Part shown: in pieces, positions 54,284 through 62,043 of the stretch
How positions within the stretch are numbered: the first letter of the stretch is position 1
How the letters are laid out: the number at the start of each line of letters is the position of its first letter
Assembly (NCBI GenBank): GCA_938041335.1
Contig: CALIAF010000023.1
Location: forward strand, 1 to 64,000
DNA from: an uncultured Ulvibacter sp.
GTDB taxonomy: Bacteria > Bacteroidota > Bacteroidia > Flavobacteriales > Flavobacteriaceae
Reading direction: 5' to 3'
Length of the DNA stretch: 64,000 nucleotides
Made by a program: the position numbers and the translations under genes
Notes under the pieces: generated by a model
Seen by the model: only the letters and a program-made list of their open reading frames with translations
Told to the model about the DNA's origin: nothing
The model's database searches: none

Positions 54284-54856
54284 ATGGAATTCATAAGGGA
54301 GCACATAGAAGCGATTTCAAGAATATCTGATACAGATTGGGAGTATTTCTCTTCCAGATTAGTACAACGTGATCTTAAAAAAAGAACCGTATTCTTGAAG
54401 CTTAATGAAATAGAAAATCATATTTCATTTATCGCTAATGGTGTTGTGAGATTGTATATCCCCAAGGAGTTTAAAGAAAAAGAAGTGACTTTTGGTTTTA
54501 GTTTTCAAAACCAGTTTATTAGTGCCTATGATTCTTTTTTAATGCGTAAACCTTCAATCTACGAGCTTGAAACCCTTTCTGAAACAACCCTCTATAGTAT
54601 TTCTTACTCAGATTTACAAGATGTGTATGCCCACACAGAATTTGGAAATCTCATTGGGAGGTTAACCGCAGAGCGTTTGTTTATGTTGAAGTCAAGACGT
54701 GAACAGTCTTTGTTAAATGAAACCGCAGAACAACGGTACTTTAATTTGTTCAAACAACGGCCAGAATTAATCTCTGTAATTCCCTTAAAATATGTGAGTT
54801 CTTATATAGGAGTTACGCCACAAGCTTTAAGTAGAATTAGAAAACGAATTACTTGA
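54284..54856 (+). CDS. Crp/Fnr-family regulator, second
   Basis: A 190-residue Crp-fold protein with the nucleotide-binding-like domain (LKLNEIENHISFIANGVVRL, GFSFQNQFISAYDSF) and a C-terminal HTH (PLKYVSSYIGVTPQALSRIRKR). This short type is common in Bacteroidota and often lacks conserved cAMP ligands. The desaturase gene follows 57 bases later on the same strand and may be its target. Confidence 0.85.
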   Translation: MEFIREHIEAISRISDTDWEYFSSRLVQRDLKKRTVFLKLNEIENHISFIANGVVRLYIPKEFKEKEVTFGFSFQNQFISAYDSFLMRKPSIYELETLSETTLYSISYSDLQDVYAHTEFGNLIGRLTAERLFMLKSRREQSLLNETAEQRYFNLFKQRPELISVIPLKYVSSYIGVTPQALSRIRKRIT

Positions 54857-54913
54857 TTTAGGTTCATTGTTTAGAGGCGTATAAAGTGCTAGTTTTACCT
54901 CAGATATACTCCT

Positions 54914-55669
54914 ATGATCATCCTCATTTTTATTGTTGTACTCTGGTATGGCGGACTCTTTTTCCAGACTTTTTTTTTACATCGCTATGCGGCGCATCAA
55001 ACCTTTACGATGTCAAAGTTGACAGAGCGAATCGTTTTTATCTTGACTTGGTTTTTCCAAGGATCAAACTATTTAAGTGCTTATGGTTATGGGGTGATGC
55101 ACAGAATGCATCATGCTTATGCAGATACAGAAAAGGATCCTCATTCTCCTAAGTATGATTTGAGTGTCTTCTCTATGATGTGGCGTACAAAAACGATTTA
55201 CACAGAAATTAATAAGGAGCAAATATTTGTAGAACCTAAGTTTACTAAAAACGTCCCGCAATGGAAACGCTTTGATGCTTTTGCTAGTTCGTGGTATTCT
55301 CGAGTTGCCTGGGGAATAGGATATTTTGCTTTTTTCTTGGCTTTTACAACAGCTTGGTGGCAATGGCTTTTTTTTCCTGTTGCATTGTTTATGGCGCCTA
55401 TACATGGAGTAATTATAAACTGGTATGGACACATTTATGGCTATGTAAACTTCAAGTCTAAAGACACGTCTAAAAACTTATTTAAATTCGATTTTTTAAT
55501 GATGGGCGAGGGGTATCATAATAACCATCACAAACACAGTAGCAGAGCGAACTTTGGTGGTGTTCGTTGGCACGAAATAGATGTAACCTATTTAATTATG
55601 TTGCTATTGAACAAAATTGGTGTCATACAGTTAAAGCCAAACACAATAAAAGTGCAGCGGGATTTTTAG
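54914..55669 (+). CDS. Acyl-CoA/acyl-lipid desaturase
   Basis: A 251-residue membrane di-iron desaturase. The histidine boxes are FLHRYAAH (about 22-29), HRMHHAYAD (about 59-67) and GEGYHNNHHKHSS (about 205-217), with four hydrophobic segments between. It introduces a double bond into fatty acyl chains, adjusting membrane fluidity. Start ATG at 54914. It follows a Crp/Fnr regulator. Confidence 0.92.
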   Translation: MIILIFIVVLWYGGLFFQTFFLHRYAAHQTFTMSKLTERIVFILTWFFQGSNYLSAYGYGVMHRMHHAYADTEKDPHSPKYDLSVFSMMWRTKTIYTEINKEQIFVEPKFTKNVPQWKRFDAFASSWYSRVAWGIGYFAFFLAFTTAWWQWLFFPVALFMAPIHGVIINWYGHIYGYVNFKSKDTSKNLFKFDFLMMGEGYHNNHHKHSSRANFGGVRWHEIDVTYLIMLLLNKIGVIQLKPNTIKVQRDF

Positions 55670-55694
55670 TTTAGAAAACAAATTCATGTGTAAC

Positions 55695-55726
55695 AAAGGG
55701 CAAAAGCGGTACTGCTTTTGTCCTTT
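55695..55726. terminator. Bidirectional terminator between desaturase and propeller genes
   Basis: AAAGGGCAAAAGC pairs with GCTTTTGTCCTTT around a 6-base loop, with one mismatch, between convergent genes. Confidence 0.75.
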
Positions 55727-55763
55727 ATTATTTATCAATAATTCACTTTGTTAGTGCCGCCTT

Positions 55764-56876
55764 TTAACTTTCTAAATCTTGTTTAGAAACACTGACCACC
55801 TTCTCTCCATCTAGCCTAAAGAGCCCCAAATACCCACCAAACCAGATCACACCATCTTTGTCTTGAAATATACACTGAACGGCACCCGTTTTTAAACCTT
55901 GCTCTTTTCCGTAGTTAGTAAATGTAGCGCCGTCATATTTATAAACGCCGTGATGCTCAGCGGGAAACCAGATGTTACCGTCTTTGTCCTTAAAAAGACT
56001 CCAAACTTCGTCGCCAGTTATGTTACCGTCTTTTGTGAAGTTGGTAAAAGTTTTACCGTCATAGCGACTTACTCCATTATAAAAAGTGGCAAACCAGATA
56101 TTCCCGCTATTATCTTCGAGAATATGATTTACAGAGTCTCCCGCAAGTCCATCTTTTTCTGAAATGTGCTCCAATGATTCACCGTCATGTTTATAAGCAC
56201 CTCCTGGTGTACTAAACCACAGATTGCCCTTACTATCTTCAAAAACAGAACTAACAATTTTAGGGTGACTCACTCCTCTGCTTGCATTTTTCTTAGATTT
56301 TGGAAGTATGAAAGGACGAACATATTCTCCGTCAAAAGTCCCTACTCCCATATAGGTGTTAATCCATAGCACATCTTTACTATCTATCATTAAACCCCAA
56401 ATATCAAAATGCGGTAGTACATCTTCATAATCAAATTTACTAAACGAACCGGCAGTTGGCGCAGTCGATACAGTTGGATCATAAATAATCACCCCATTTT
56501 CTGTGGCAAACCATACTAAACCTTTTTTATCTTCTACAATACCTCTAACGGCTAGTCCATCAAAGCCTTCATCAATAGAATACTTGTTTAGCTTTTTGCC
56601 ATCATAAAACAAGACTCCATCACCATTGGTTCCAAACCACATATTGCCTTTTGAATCTTGAAAAATACGTCTTACAAATTGGCTAATAGGATTGGGTACA
56701 GCAGATTCTGGTTTTACAAAAGGTATCCCTGTAGGTTTATATGCGTGCGGACCGCTTTCCTCAAAGGTAACATCCATTACCTCACTGTTTTTTTCTTTAG
56801 AACTATCATTGCCTTTACAGGCAAATATTGTTACACAAAGTAATAAAAGTAGTAGCAGATGTATAAGTGTTTTCAT
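55764..56876 (-). CDS. Two-component-regulator-propeller lipoprotein
   Basis: I start at ATG 56876 (MKTLIHLLLLLLLCVTIFAC, lipobox Cys). The 370-residue protein is a beta-propeller of Reg_prop repeats, each with DSKGNMWFGTNGDGV-like or EDNSGNIWFATFYNG-like blades, at least seven. Such propellers usually form the periplasmic sensor of hybrid histidine kinases; here there is no kinase domain. A paralogue lies directly upstream (56906). Probably a sugar- or polymer-sensing or binding surface lipoprotein. Confidence 0.82.
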   Translation of the reverse strand: MKTLIHLLLLLLLCVTIFACKGNDSSKEKNSEVMDVTFEESGPHAYKPTGIPFVKPESAVPNPISQFVRRIFQDSKGNMWFGTNGDGVLFYDGKKLNKYSIDEGFDGLAVRGIVEDKKGLVWFATENGVIIYDPTVSTAPTAGSFSKFDYEDVLPHFDIWGLMIDSKDVLWINTYMGVGTFDGEYVRPFILPKSKKNASRGVSHPKIVSSVFEDSKGNLWFSTPGGAYKHDGESLEHISEKDGLAGDSVNHILEDNSGNIWFATFYNGVSRYDGKTFTNFTKDGNITGDEVWSLFKDKDGNIWFPAEHHGVYKYDGATFTNYGKEQGLKTGAVQCIFQDKDGVIWFGGYLGLFRLDGEKVVSVSKQDLES

Positions 56877-56905
56877 TTTTTTTCTTGTACGGTTAAGATC
56901 AGTCT

Positions 56906-57949
56906 TTATTTCCAAGGACCAGACTGAGTCACATTAATAATAGCGCCTTTCGTATTTATTTTATACAAACCACCAGCACCTCCCAACCAAAAATTTCCTT
57001 TTTTATCTTTTGTGATACTCATTATTGGTATTGGGATATTGTAATTTTTAAATGTATCACCATCATATGTATAGACACCATTATTAATGGTACTCAACCA
57101 GATATGATCTGCATCGTCTCTATAGATTTCATACACATCGTTAGTATTAATACCTTTAATTTCTGGGAAGTTACTTATTTCTTTGCCATTTAATATAGAA
57201 ATACCACCTGGACCAGAGCGTTTACTTGGATCTGGATTATCTTTTTCTGCTACTCTTGTCCCAAACCAGAAACGACCTTGGTTATCTTCTTGAATTTCTG
57301 TTACATTATTAGAATAAAGCCCATCCTTCTTTAAAAAATGGATAAAGGTGTTACCATTATATTTACTTGCTCCGTGGCCATCTCTAGCAATCCATATATT
57401 ACCCTGACTATCTTCTGTAATTTGGGTAACCCAATTTAGAGTGTCTTTGTTTATTGGTGTATCAACCGTTGGCAAGGGTATTGGAAAAGGTTTGAAAGTA
57501 CTTCCGTTAAAGGTAAACACACCACCCCAAGTACCAATCCAAAATGTACCTTTACTATCAATAAGCACAGTGCTAACCATCGTGTTTAAAAGCCCCTCTT
57601 TTTCAGCGTAGTTTGTAAATGTTTTTCCATCAAATTTTGATACCCCTAAACCCGTTCCAAGCCATAGATTCCCTTTTTCATCTTCGGTTATTCCTGTAAG
57701 TCTATTAGATGGTAATCCATCATTGGTAGTGAAATAATGCAATCGCTCCCCATCATATCTTGCAAGACCTTTTTCTAAGGTACTGAACCATAAATTTCCT
57801 TTTGAGTCTTCAAACACTTTGACTACATATTGACCAATCTGGGGTGCCGGGTTTTCTTGAACAGGTTGTGTTACGTCATTTGCTTTTTTTTCTTGCGAAT
57901 TACAACCAATGGATAAGGTAGCTACTAAAAATAAAAAGAGGTATTTCAT
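56906..57949 (-). CDS. Two-component-regulator-propeller lipoprotein, paralogue
   Basis: A 347-residue lipoprotein (MKYLFLFLVATLSIGCNSQ). Reg_prop blades such as EDSKGNLWFSTLEKGLARYDG, EDEKGNLWLGTGLGVSKFDG and EDSQGNIWIARDGHGASKYNG are clear. It is the first of the pair of paralogues, 29 bases upstream of the other's ATG. No histidine kinase or response regulator is nearby. Confidence 0.84.
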   Translation of the reverse strand: MKYLFLFLVATLSIGCNSQEKKANDVTQPVQENPAPQIGQYVVKVFEDSKGNLWFSTLEKGLARYDGERLHYFTTNDGLPSNRLTGITEDEKGNLWLGTGLGVSKFDGKTFTNYAEKEGLLNTMVSTVLIDSKGTFWIGTWGGVFTFNGSTFKPFPIPLPTVDTPINKDTLNWVTQITEDSQGNIWIARDGHGASKYNGNTFIHFLKKDGLYSNNVTEIQEDNQGRFWFGTRVAEKDNPDPSKRSGPGGISILNGKEISNFPEIKGINTNDVYEIYRDDADHIWLSTINNGVYTYDGDTFKNYNIPIPIMSITKDKKGNFWLGGAGGLYKINTKGAIINVTQSGPWK

Positions 57950-58099
57950 ACATGTTGAGATAATAAAAGCACCATTTATTTATCGAACAATGCTTGTGCT
58001 TCAAAGATACCATGGGCTTAATATTCCGAGGCGCATGTAAATGTAAAAAGAATGTCAATTTTGTGTCAAACTATGGCTTTACATTATTATTGTTACTCA

Positions 58100-59812
58100 T
58101 TAATTCAAACTATCTAAAACTCTTTGTGCGGCAGCTTTTAAAGAATCACGGCGCCTCGCATTTGCTAAAGAGTCATTCTTTATTGAGTTAATGGTTTTTG
58201 TGGCTTCATCAATAATAACTTCTTCTAAGTCTTTATCTTTTTTTAGATTAGGGTATAATTGTTCATTTGTTAAGCCTTCACTCGTTTGCCAAGTTTCGCC
58301 CATTTGTTCTAAAATTTGTGTTTCCCATTGCGAGGGGTGCTTTGCATCTACCCATATCACGTCTCTGTACTCCGTGTCAACTAATGCTAGGTCTGGGGTT
58401 GCAGCACCGTCAAATTTTTTGCTGTCCTCACGTTTTGCGGCAACAGTGCTAATAACAAATAGTCTTTTTCTATTCCCTATTTTCTTTACAAACGGTCTAA
58501 ATTCAACCGGTTTGTTAACAGACCAATCGTATTCTTTTCGCGACTCTATTACCTTTAACGGCATAGCGCTCACACCAGCAAGTCCTTCTTTTTTAGCACC
58601 ATGATTATAGTAATATAGTTTATCAGTTCCATCAGCAGGGATCAATACACTGAATGATAAACTCGTCCGCTCTTCGCCTATAGGTTCTAGACCAAACCAA
58701 TGATACAAGCCACTATATGCATCAACGGTCATACCCTTAAAATCAAAATCGGTTACAAAAGGCTGCTGATTCTCATCGTCTTTTAAATCTGGAATTTTCA
58801 CGGCTGTCTCCATGTTCCAGGGTAATGGATCTGTAAAACCACCAAGAAACTGAAGTGACTTTGCTTCTAATCTAGATACCTCTTCGGCCAGGGTGTTTTG
58901 TCTTGTTAAAAAAGGATATTGTTGTGTTTCTTCTGGCGAAACATAGGTTCCTTTCCCAATGGTAATTCGTTCCAGATAATCGCTAGTATCGTGTTCTCCA
59001 GGTTCAATAATCATCACGCCACCATACGATGGATATGGAAAGAAAAACCCTTTCCATTTAATAAGACTCACTACTTGTACCCATTTCCCGCTATCGTCTT
59101 TCATATAGAAGACTTCACTTGGTTCTAAGGTGAATAATTGAAAAAAGTTAAAACGTTGCACTACGGCATTGTAGGTGTTTCTACTAAAAGCTAATGATTC
59201 GCCAATGGCAAAGGTTACCGGTATTCTATTGGCGTCTGCAAACCTCGGAAAAGGGGAGGTGCTGGCGACAGCAAAAATCTCTTCGGTATTGTCATTCATG
59301 CGTTGCCAAGAATATTCTTTTGCAGGTTGCACCGCCATAGTCCATTGGTTCGTGCTATCTACACGCACCAACTGCGGTGGTGATACTTCTTGTGTTTCAC
59401 CTATAGATTCATAGGCCATGGTCACAATGTTATTGTAAGGCTGTATGCGTTCGTTTCTGGTCAATGGAAGCTCATCAATCTCAACAAGGTTTAAGTTATT
59501 ATAGACATTATAGGTTTGCATATATTCATACATTCCGTTTTTCCATCCTAAAAACCAACCCGTTCCAAAGAATAAAACAATACCAAGCAAAATTAATAGC
59601 CGTTTTCCGGTGCTAGCGGTACCTCTAAATTTCCGTAAGACAAACCACAAGAACAAGGCACCTAATAAAATGATGAAGGCATATTTCCGAAGAAATAATA
59701 ATGCCGGTTGGTAATCATCTCTCAAGAAAAATAGTAGCAGTAACAACACGATTCCACCAATAATGATGATTCTTTTTTGCTTGCCTCCTTTTTGCCAGTA
59801 TGTTTTAATCAT
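58100..59812 (-). CDS. Membrane protein with large extracytoplasmic or cytoplasmic domain, AAA+ cluster
   Basis: A 570-residue protein. Three hydrophobic segments near the N-terminus (IIIIGGIVLLLLLFFLR, YAFIILLGALFLWFVLR and LLILLGIVLFFGTGWFLGW) are followed by about 450 residues without membrane segments. That part has motifs such as SLIKWKGFFFPYPSYGGVMI and MTVDAYSGLYHWFGLEPIG; the C-terminus is charged and helical (SLANARRRDSLKAAAQR). I recognise no domain. It is the last of four genes reading leftwards from the AAA+ gene at 63999. Confidence 0.65.
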   Translation of the reverse strand: MIKTYWQKGGKQKRIIIIGGIVLLLLLFFLRDDYQPALLFLRKYAFIILLGALFLWFVLRKFRGTASTGKRLLILLGIVLFFGTGWFLGWKNGMYEYMQTYNVYNNLNLVEIDELPLTRNERIQPYNNIVTMAYESIGETQEVSPPQLVRVDSTNQWTMAVQPAKEYSWQRMNDNTEEIFAVASTSPFPRFADANRIPVTFAIGESLAFSRNTYNAVVQRFNFFQLFTLEPSEVFYMKDDSGKWVQVVSLIKWKGFFFPYPSYGGVMIIEPGEHDTSDYLERITIGKGTYVSPEETQQYPFLTRQNTLAEEVSRLEAKSLQFLGGFTDPLPWNMETAVKIPDLKDDENQQPFVTDFDFKGMTVDAYSGLYHWFGLEPIGEERTSLSFSVLIPADGTDKLYYYNHGAKKEGLAGVSAMPLKVIESRKEYDWSVNKPVEFRPFVKKIGNRKRLFVISTVAAKREDSKKFDGAATPDLALVDTEYRDVIWVDAKHPSQWETQILEQMGETWQTSEGLTNEQLYPNLKKDKDLEEVIIDEATKTINSIKNDSLANARRRDSLKAAAQRVLDSLN

Positions 59813-59857
59813 GTTTTTGACTTATTAATTAGTGACATATTTAGTTCTCTAATTGCC

Positions 59858-59962
59858 CTTCGACAAGCTCAGGGTGACTGTTAGTTTTAATATAAATGAC
59901 AATTTTGTCACACTGAGCCTGTCAAAGTACCTCCCAAAATTGTCAATCCGTAATCGATAATC
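59858..59962. repeat. REP-like pair plus heptad run in the AAA+ cluster
   Basis: CCTTCGACAAGCTCAGGGTG near 59860 faces CACACTGAGCCTGTCAAAG near 59910; GTCAATC, CGTAATC and GATAATC heptads follow at 59942-59962, close to the 175-residue gene's stop. Repeats thus separate cluster genes without breaking their order. Confidence 0.65.
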
Positions 59963-59967
59963 AAATA

Positions 59968-60495
59968 TTATTTTATAATCCCTTTATCCTTAAAACGATC
60001 TCGAGCACTCTTTTTCTTTGGCGCTTCGGAAACCTTATTGGGGGAAGCGGGTTGAGGTTTATCTATCTCTGGTTCTAACTTTTCTTTAACGTCATCAACA
60101 AACTCTTCTACACTTTCTCTCCCTTTTTCATAGGCCTTTTTCATATGGGACGTCTTTGTTTTTTCTGATGCAAAAACAATAAGTGATCCTAGATAGGTAC
60201 CAATGAGCGTTGCTACAATTCCAGAAACGAAATATTGAGGATAGAAGGCATTAATAGGTGTAGCAAAACTTATGATAGAAGCGCCAATTACAAATAAGAG
60301 GGTAATATAAACTAGTCTCCATACAAAAGGCTGTACGTGAAAAAAACCTTTACGATTGTCTGCTTTCATCTGCAATTCTTCATTGTGAGTCAAATGATTG
60401 ATCCAGCGATATATGCGATTGCTTTTAGATTCGCTCCAGTATAAAATGATACCAAAAAGGATAGCAAGTACAAATACAATTATTTCTAGTGTCAT
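59968..60495 (-). CDS. Small membrane protein of the AAA+ cluster
   Basis: A 175-residue protein with an N-terminal helix (LEIIVFVLAILFGIILYW), two more helices (VYITLLFVIGASIISFA, FVSGIVATLIGTYLGSLIVFA) and a charged C-terminal tail with a long helix (MKKAYEKGRESVEEFVDDVKEK, then a Pro-rich linker and KKSARDRFKDKG). It looks like a membrane adaptor. Function unknown; position suggests it works with its neighbours. Confidence 0.65.
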   Translation of the reverse strand: MTLEIIVFVLAILFGIILYWSESKSNRIYRWINHLTHNEELQMKADNRKGFFHVQPFVWRLVYITLLFVIGASIISFATPINAFYPQYFVSGIVATLIGTYLGSLIVFASEKTKTSHMKKAYEKGRESVEEFVDDVKEKLEPEIDKPQPASPNKVSEAPKKKSARDRFKDKGIIK

Positions 60496-60608
60496 TTTTT
60501 TGAGTTTATTTTTATTAATTCCCCTTTAACGTGCAACTAGGGGGATGTTTCTCCCAAGTTTTATTACTTATCTATTAGTTGCTAAATACTTGATATTGTT
60601 ACGTTTAT

Positions 60609-61850
60609 TTAATGCGTTATAGCTTTTGATATGGAAGTAATCACCCATTCTTGATACCCAGGCTTCCAGTTTTTGTAGGCCTCATAAAATTGTTCTTTAT
60701 CATACCAGTATAAATGCAAGGGGTCTACAGGTGCAATTTTTGTTATTAATTTCCAGATGAGTTCTTGATGTTCTACTTCTAATTTGCGATGTGGTTTGTG
60801 TAAGGCCTTTGAATATCTCGGGTCTACGATATCTTCCATTTTAGTCTGGTTGCTCTGCGCTATTTTTTCTAAATAGAGCCCAACACCCATTAATCGTTTT
60901 CTAGTCTCTAAATCAAATTCATTAAGATACTTTTTAAACAGAAATTGGTTTTCAAATATCTCATTCACTGCGTGTTCATTATCAACTAATGCTTGACTAA
61001 ACAAGTGCATTTTTATGCGCTGATAATTAGGGGATTTAAAGGCCGTCTTTAAATCAAGCTCTGCAATGTCATGAGAAACAAGGATATTCATCAACTCATC
61101 ATGATCTTTATGGAACAACATAACGTCATGATGGGTATCTTTAATTGCTTTTTTATATACTTCGAGGTCTTCAAAAACAAGAATGGGCGTAAGAAAATCA
61201 CGTAGTAAGAACACGCCTCCAAAGGCACGAGTATAGAATGAGTTGACCTTCAATGAAACGTTTTCGAGGCTTAGTTTTCTATATCTTAAATCACCAAACT
61301 CCTTTGCAGATGCTAGTATTTTATGATGAAGTTCTCTGTCAATAAAGTTGTTTCCTTCTTTAAAAGTGGCAATGAGTGCACGCTGTTCTTTTTGATGGTG
61401 TTCTAGTTTATTTAGTACTTCAAAGCTTACCGTGATGTGTTTGTATTTCAGTAAATCAAAAGGTTCGTAAAATGCATCTACGTGCTGGTCTAGGTGTACC
61501 ACTAGTGCAGCATCTTTTGTGATATCGCGTATCTGCTTATCATAAGCAGTAAAAATGGCGTGCATTAAATCTCGATCAAAACTATGCGATGGCATAAAAA
61601 CTGGCTTCCCTCTCTGGGCGGGCGAAATGATAATTGCATTCGGGTTTGCATCGCCTATATTTAAATAATAGTTTTCCCCTTTCTCTTCAGCAATTTCTGG
61701 ACTCCAACCCAAACCATCTACAGAAAAATGGGACAGCGCTGTGGGTTTCACACCTAGCATCGCCAAGCAATCATTATAGCGTTTAGCTAATGAGCCCGAC
61801 AATGGAACGAGCCCACCACCAAATAATTTTGCTGTTTTTAGTTTTATCAT
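60609..61850 (-). CDS. Conserved protein of the AAA+ cluster (possibly DUF6638-like)
   Basis: A 413-residue soluble protein. I take the ATG at 61850 (MIKLKTAKLFGGGLVPLSG); the longer frame to 61883 adds residues encoded by a GC-rich repeat. Recognisable stretches are SLAKRYNDCLAMLGVKPTAL, NPNAIIISPAQRGKPVFMPS and HSFDRDLMHAIFTAYDKQ. From memory it resembles a family labelled DUF6638, found beside AAA+ ATPases; this needs checking. It lacks any catalytic motif I can name. Confidence 0.6.
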   Translation of the reverse strand: MIKLKTAKLFGGGLVPLSGSLAKRYNDCLAMLGVKPTALSHFSVDGLGWSPEIAEEKGENYYLNIGDANPNAIIISPAQRGKPVFMPSHSFDRDLMHAIFTAYDKQIRDITKDAALVVHLDQHVDAFYEPFDLLKYKHITVSFEVLNKLEHHQKEQRALIATFKEGNNFIDRELHHKILASAKEFGDLRYRKLSLENVSLKVNSFYTRAFGGVFLLRDFLTPILVFEDLEVYKKAIKDTHHDVMLFHKDHDELMNILVSHDIAELDLKTAFKSPNYQRIKMHLFSQALVDNEHAVNEIFENQFLFKKYLNEFDLETRKRLMGVGLYLEKIAQSNQTKMEDIVDPRYSKALHKPHRKLEVEHQELIWKLITKIAPVDPLHLYWYDKEQFYEAYKNWKPGYQEWVITSISKAITH

Positions 61851-61857
61851 CTTTATT

Positions 61858-62038
61858 GCCCGCGAAGGCGGGTATCCTTTCAAATTTATTTACGACTTTA
61901 GTTTATCCTGAGCCTGTTGGAGGACTCCATATGTTTACTCGGCTAATTATTTATTCTAATTTGTATGTAATTATAACTGTCATCCTGAGCTTGTCGAAGG
62001 GCAAGTATGTTTAAAATGCTTCGACAGGCTCAGCAAGA
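61858..62038. repeat. Repeat cluster between the two large cluster genes
   Basis: Contains a hairpin CCCGC-GAAG-GCGGG (61859-61872), a lone TCCTGAGCCTGTTGG copy near 61907 and an inverted pair CCTGAGCTTGTCGAAG (about 61983) / CTTCGACAGGCTCAGC (about 62020). No gene fits in this 193-base gap. Confidence 0.75.
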
Positions 62039-62043
62039 CAAGA

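Noticed and set aside
54886-55152. 88-residue plus-strand open frame before the desaturase
   Set aside because: It overlaps the desaturase in another frame and has no coding signature; the desaturase histidine boxes fix the real frame.
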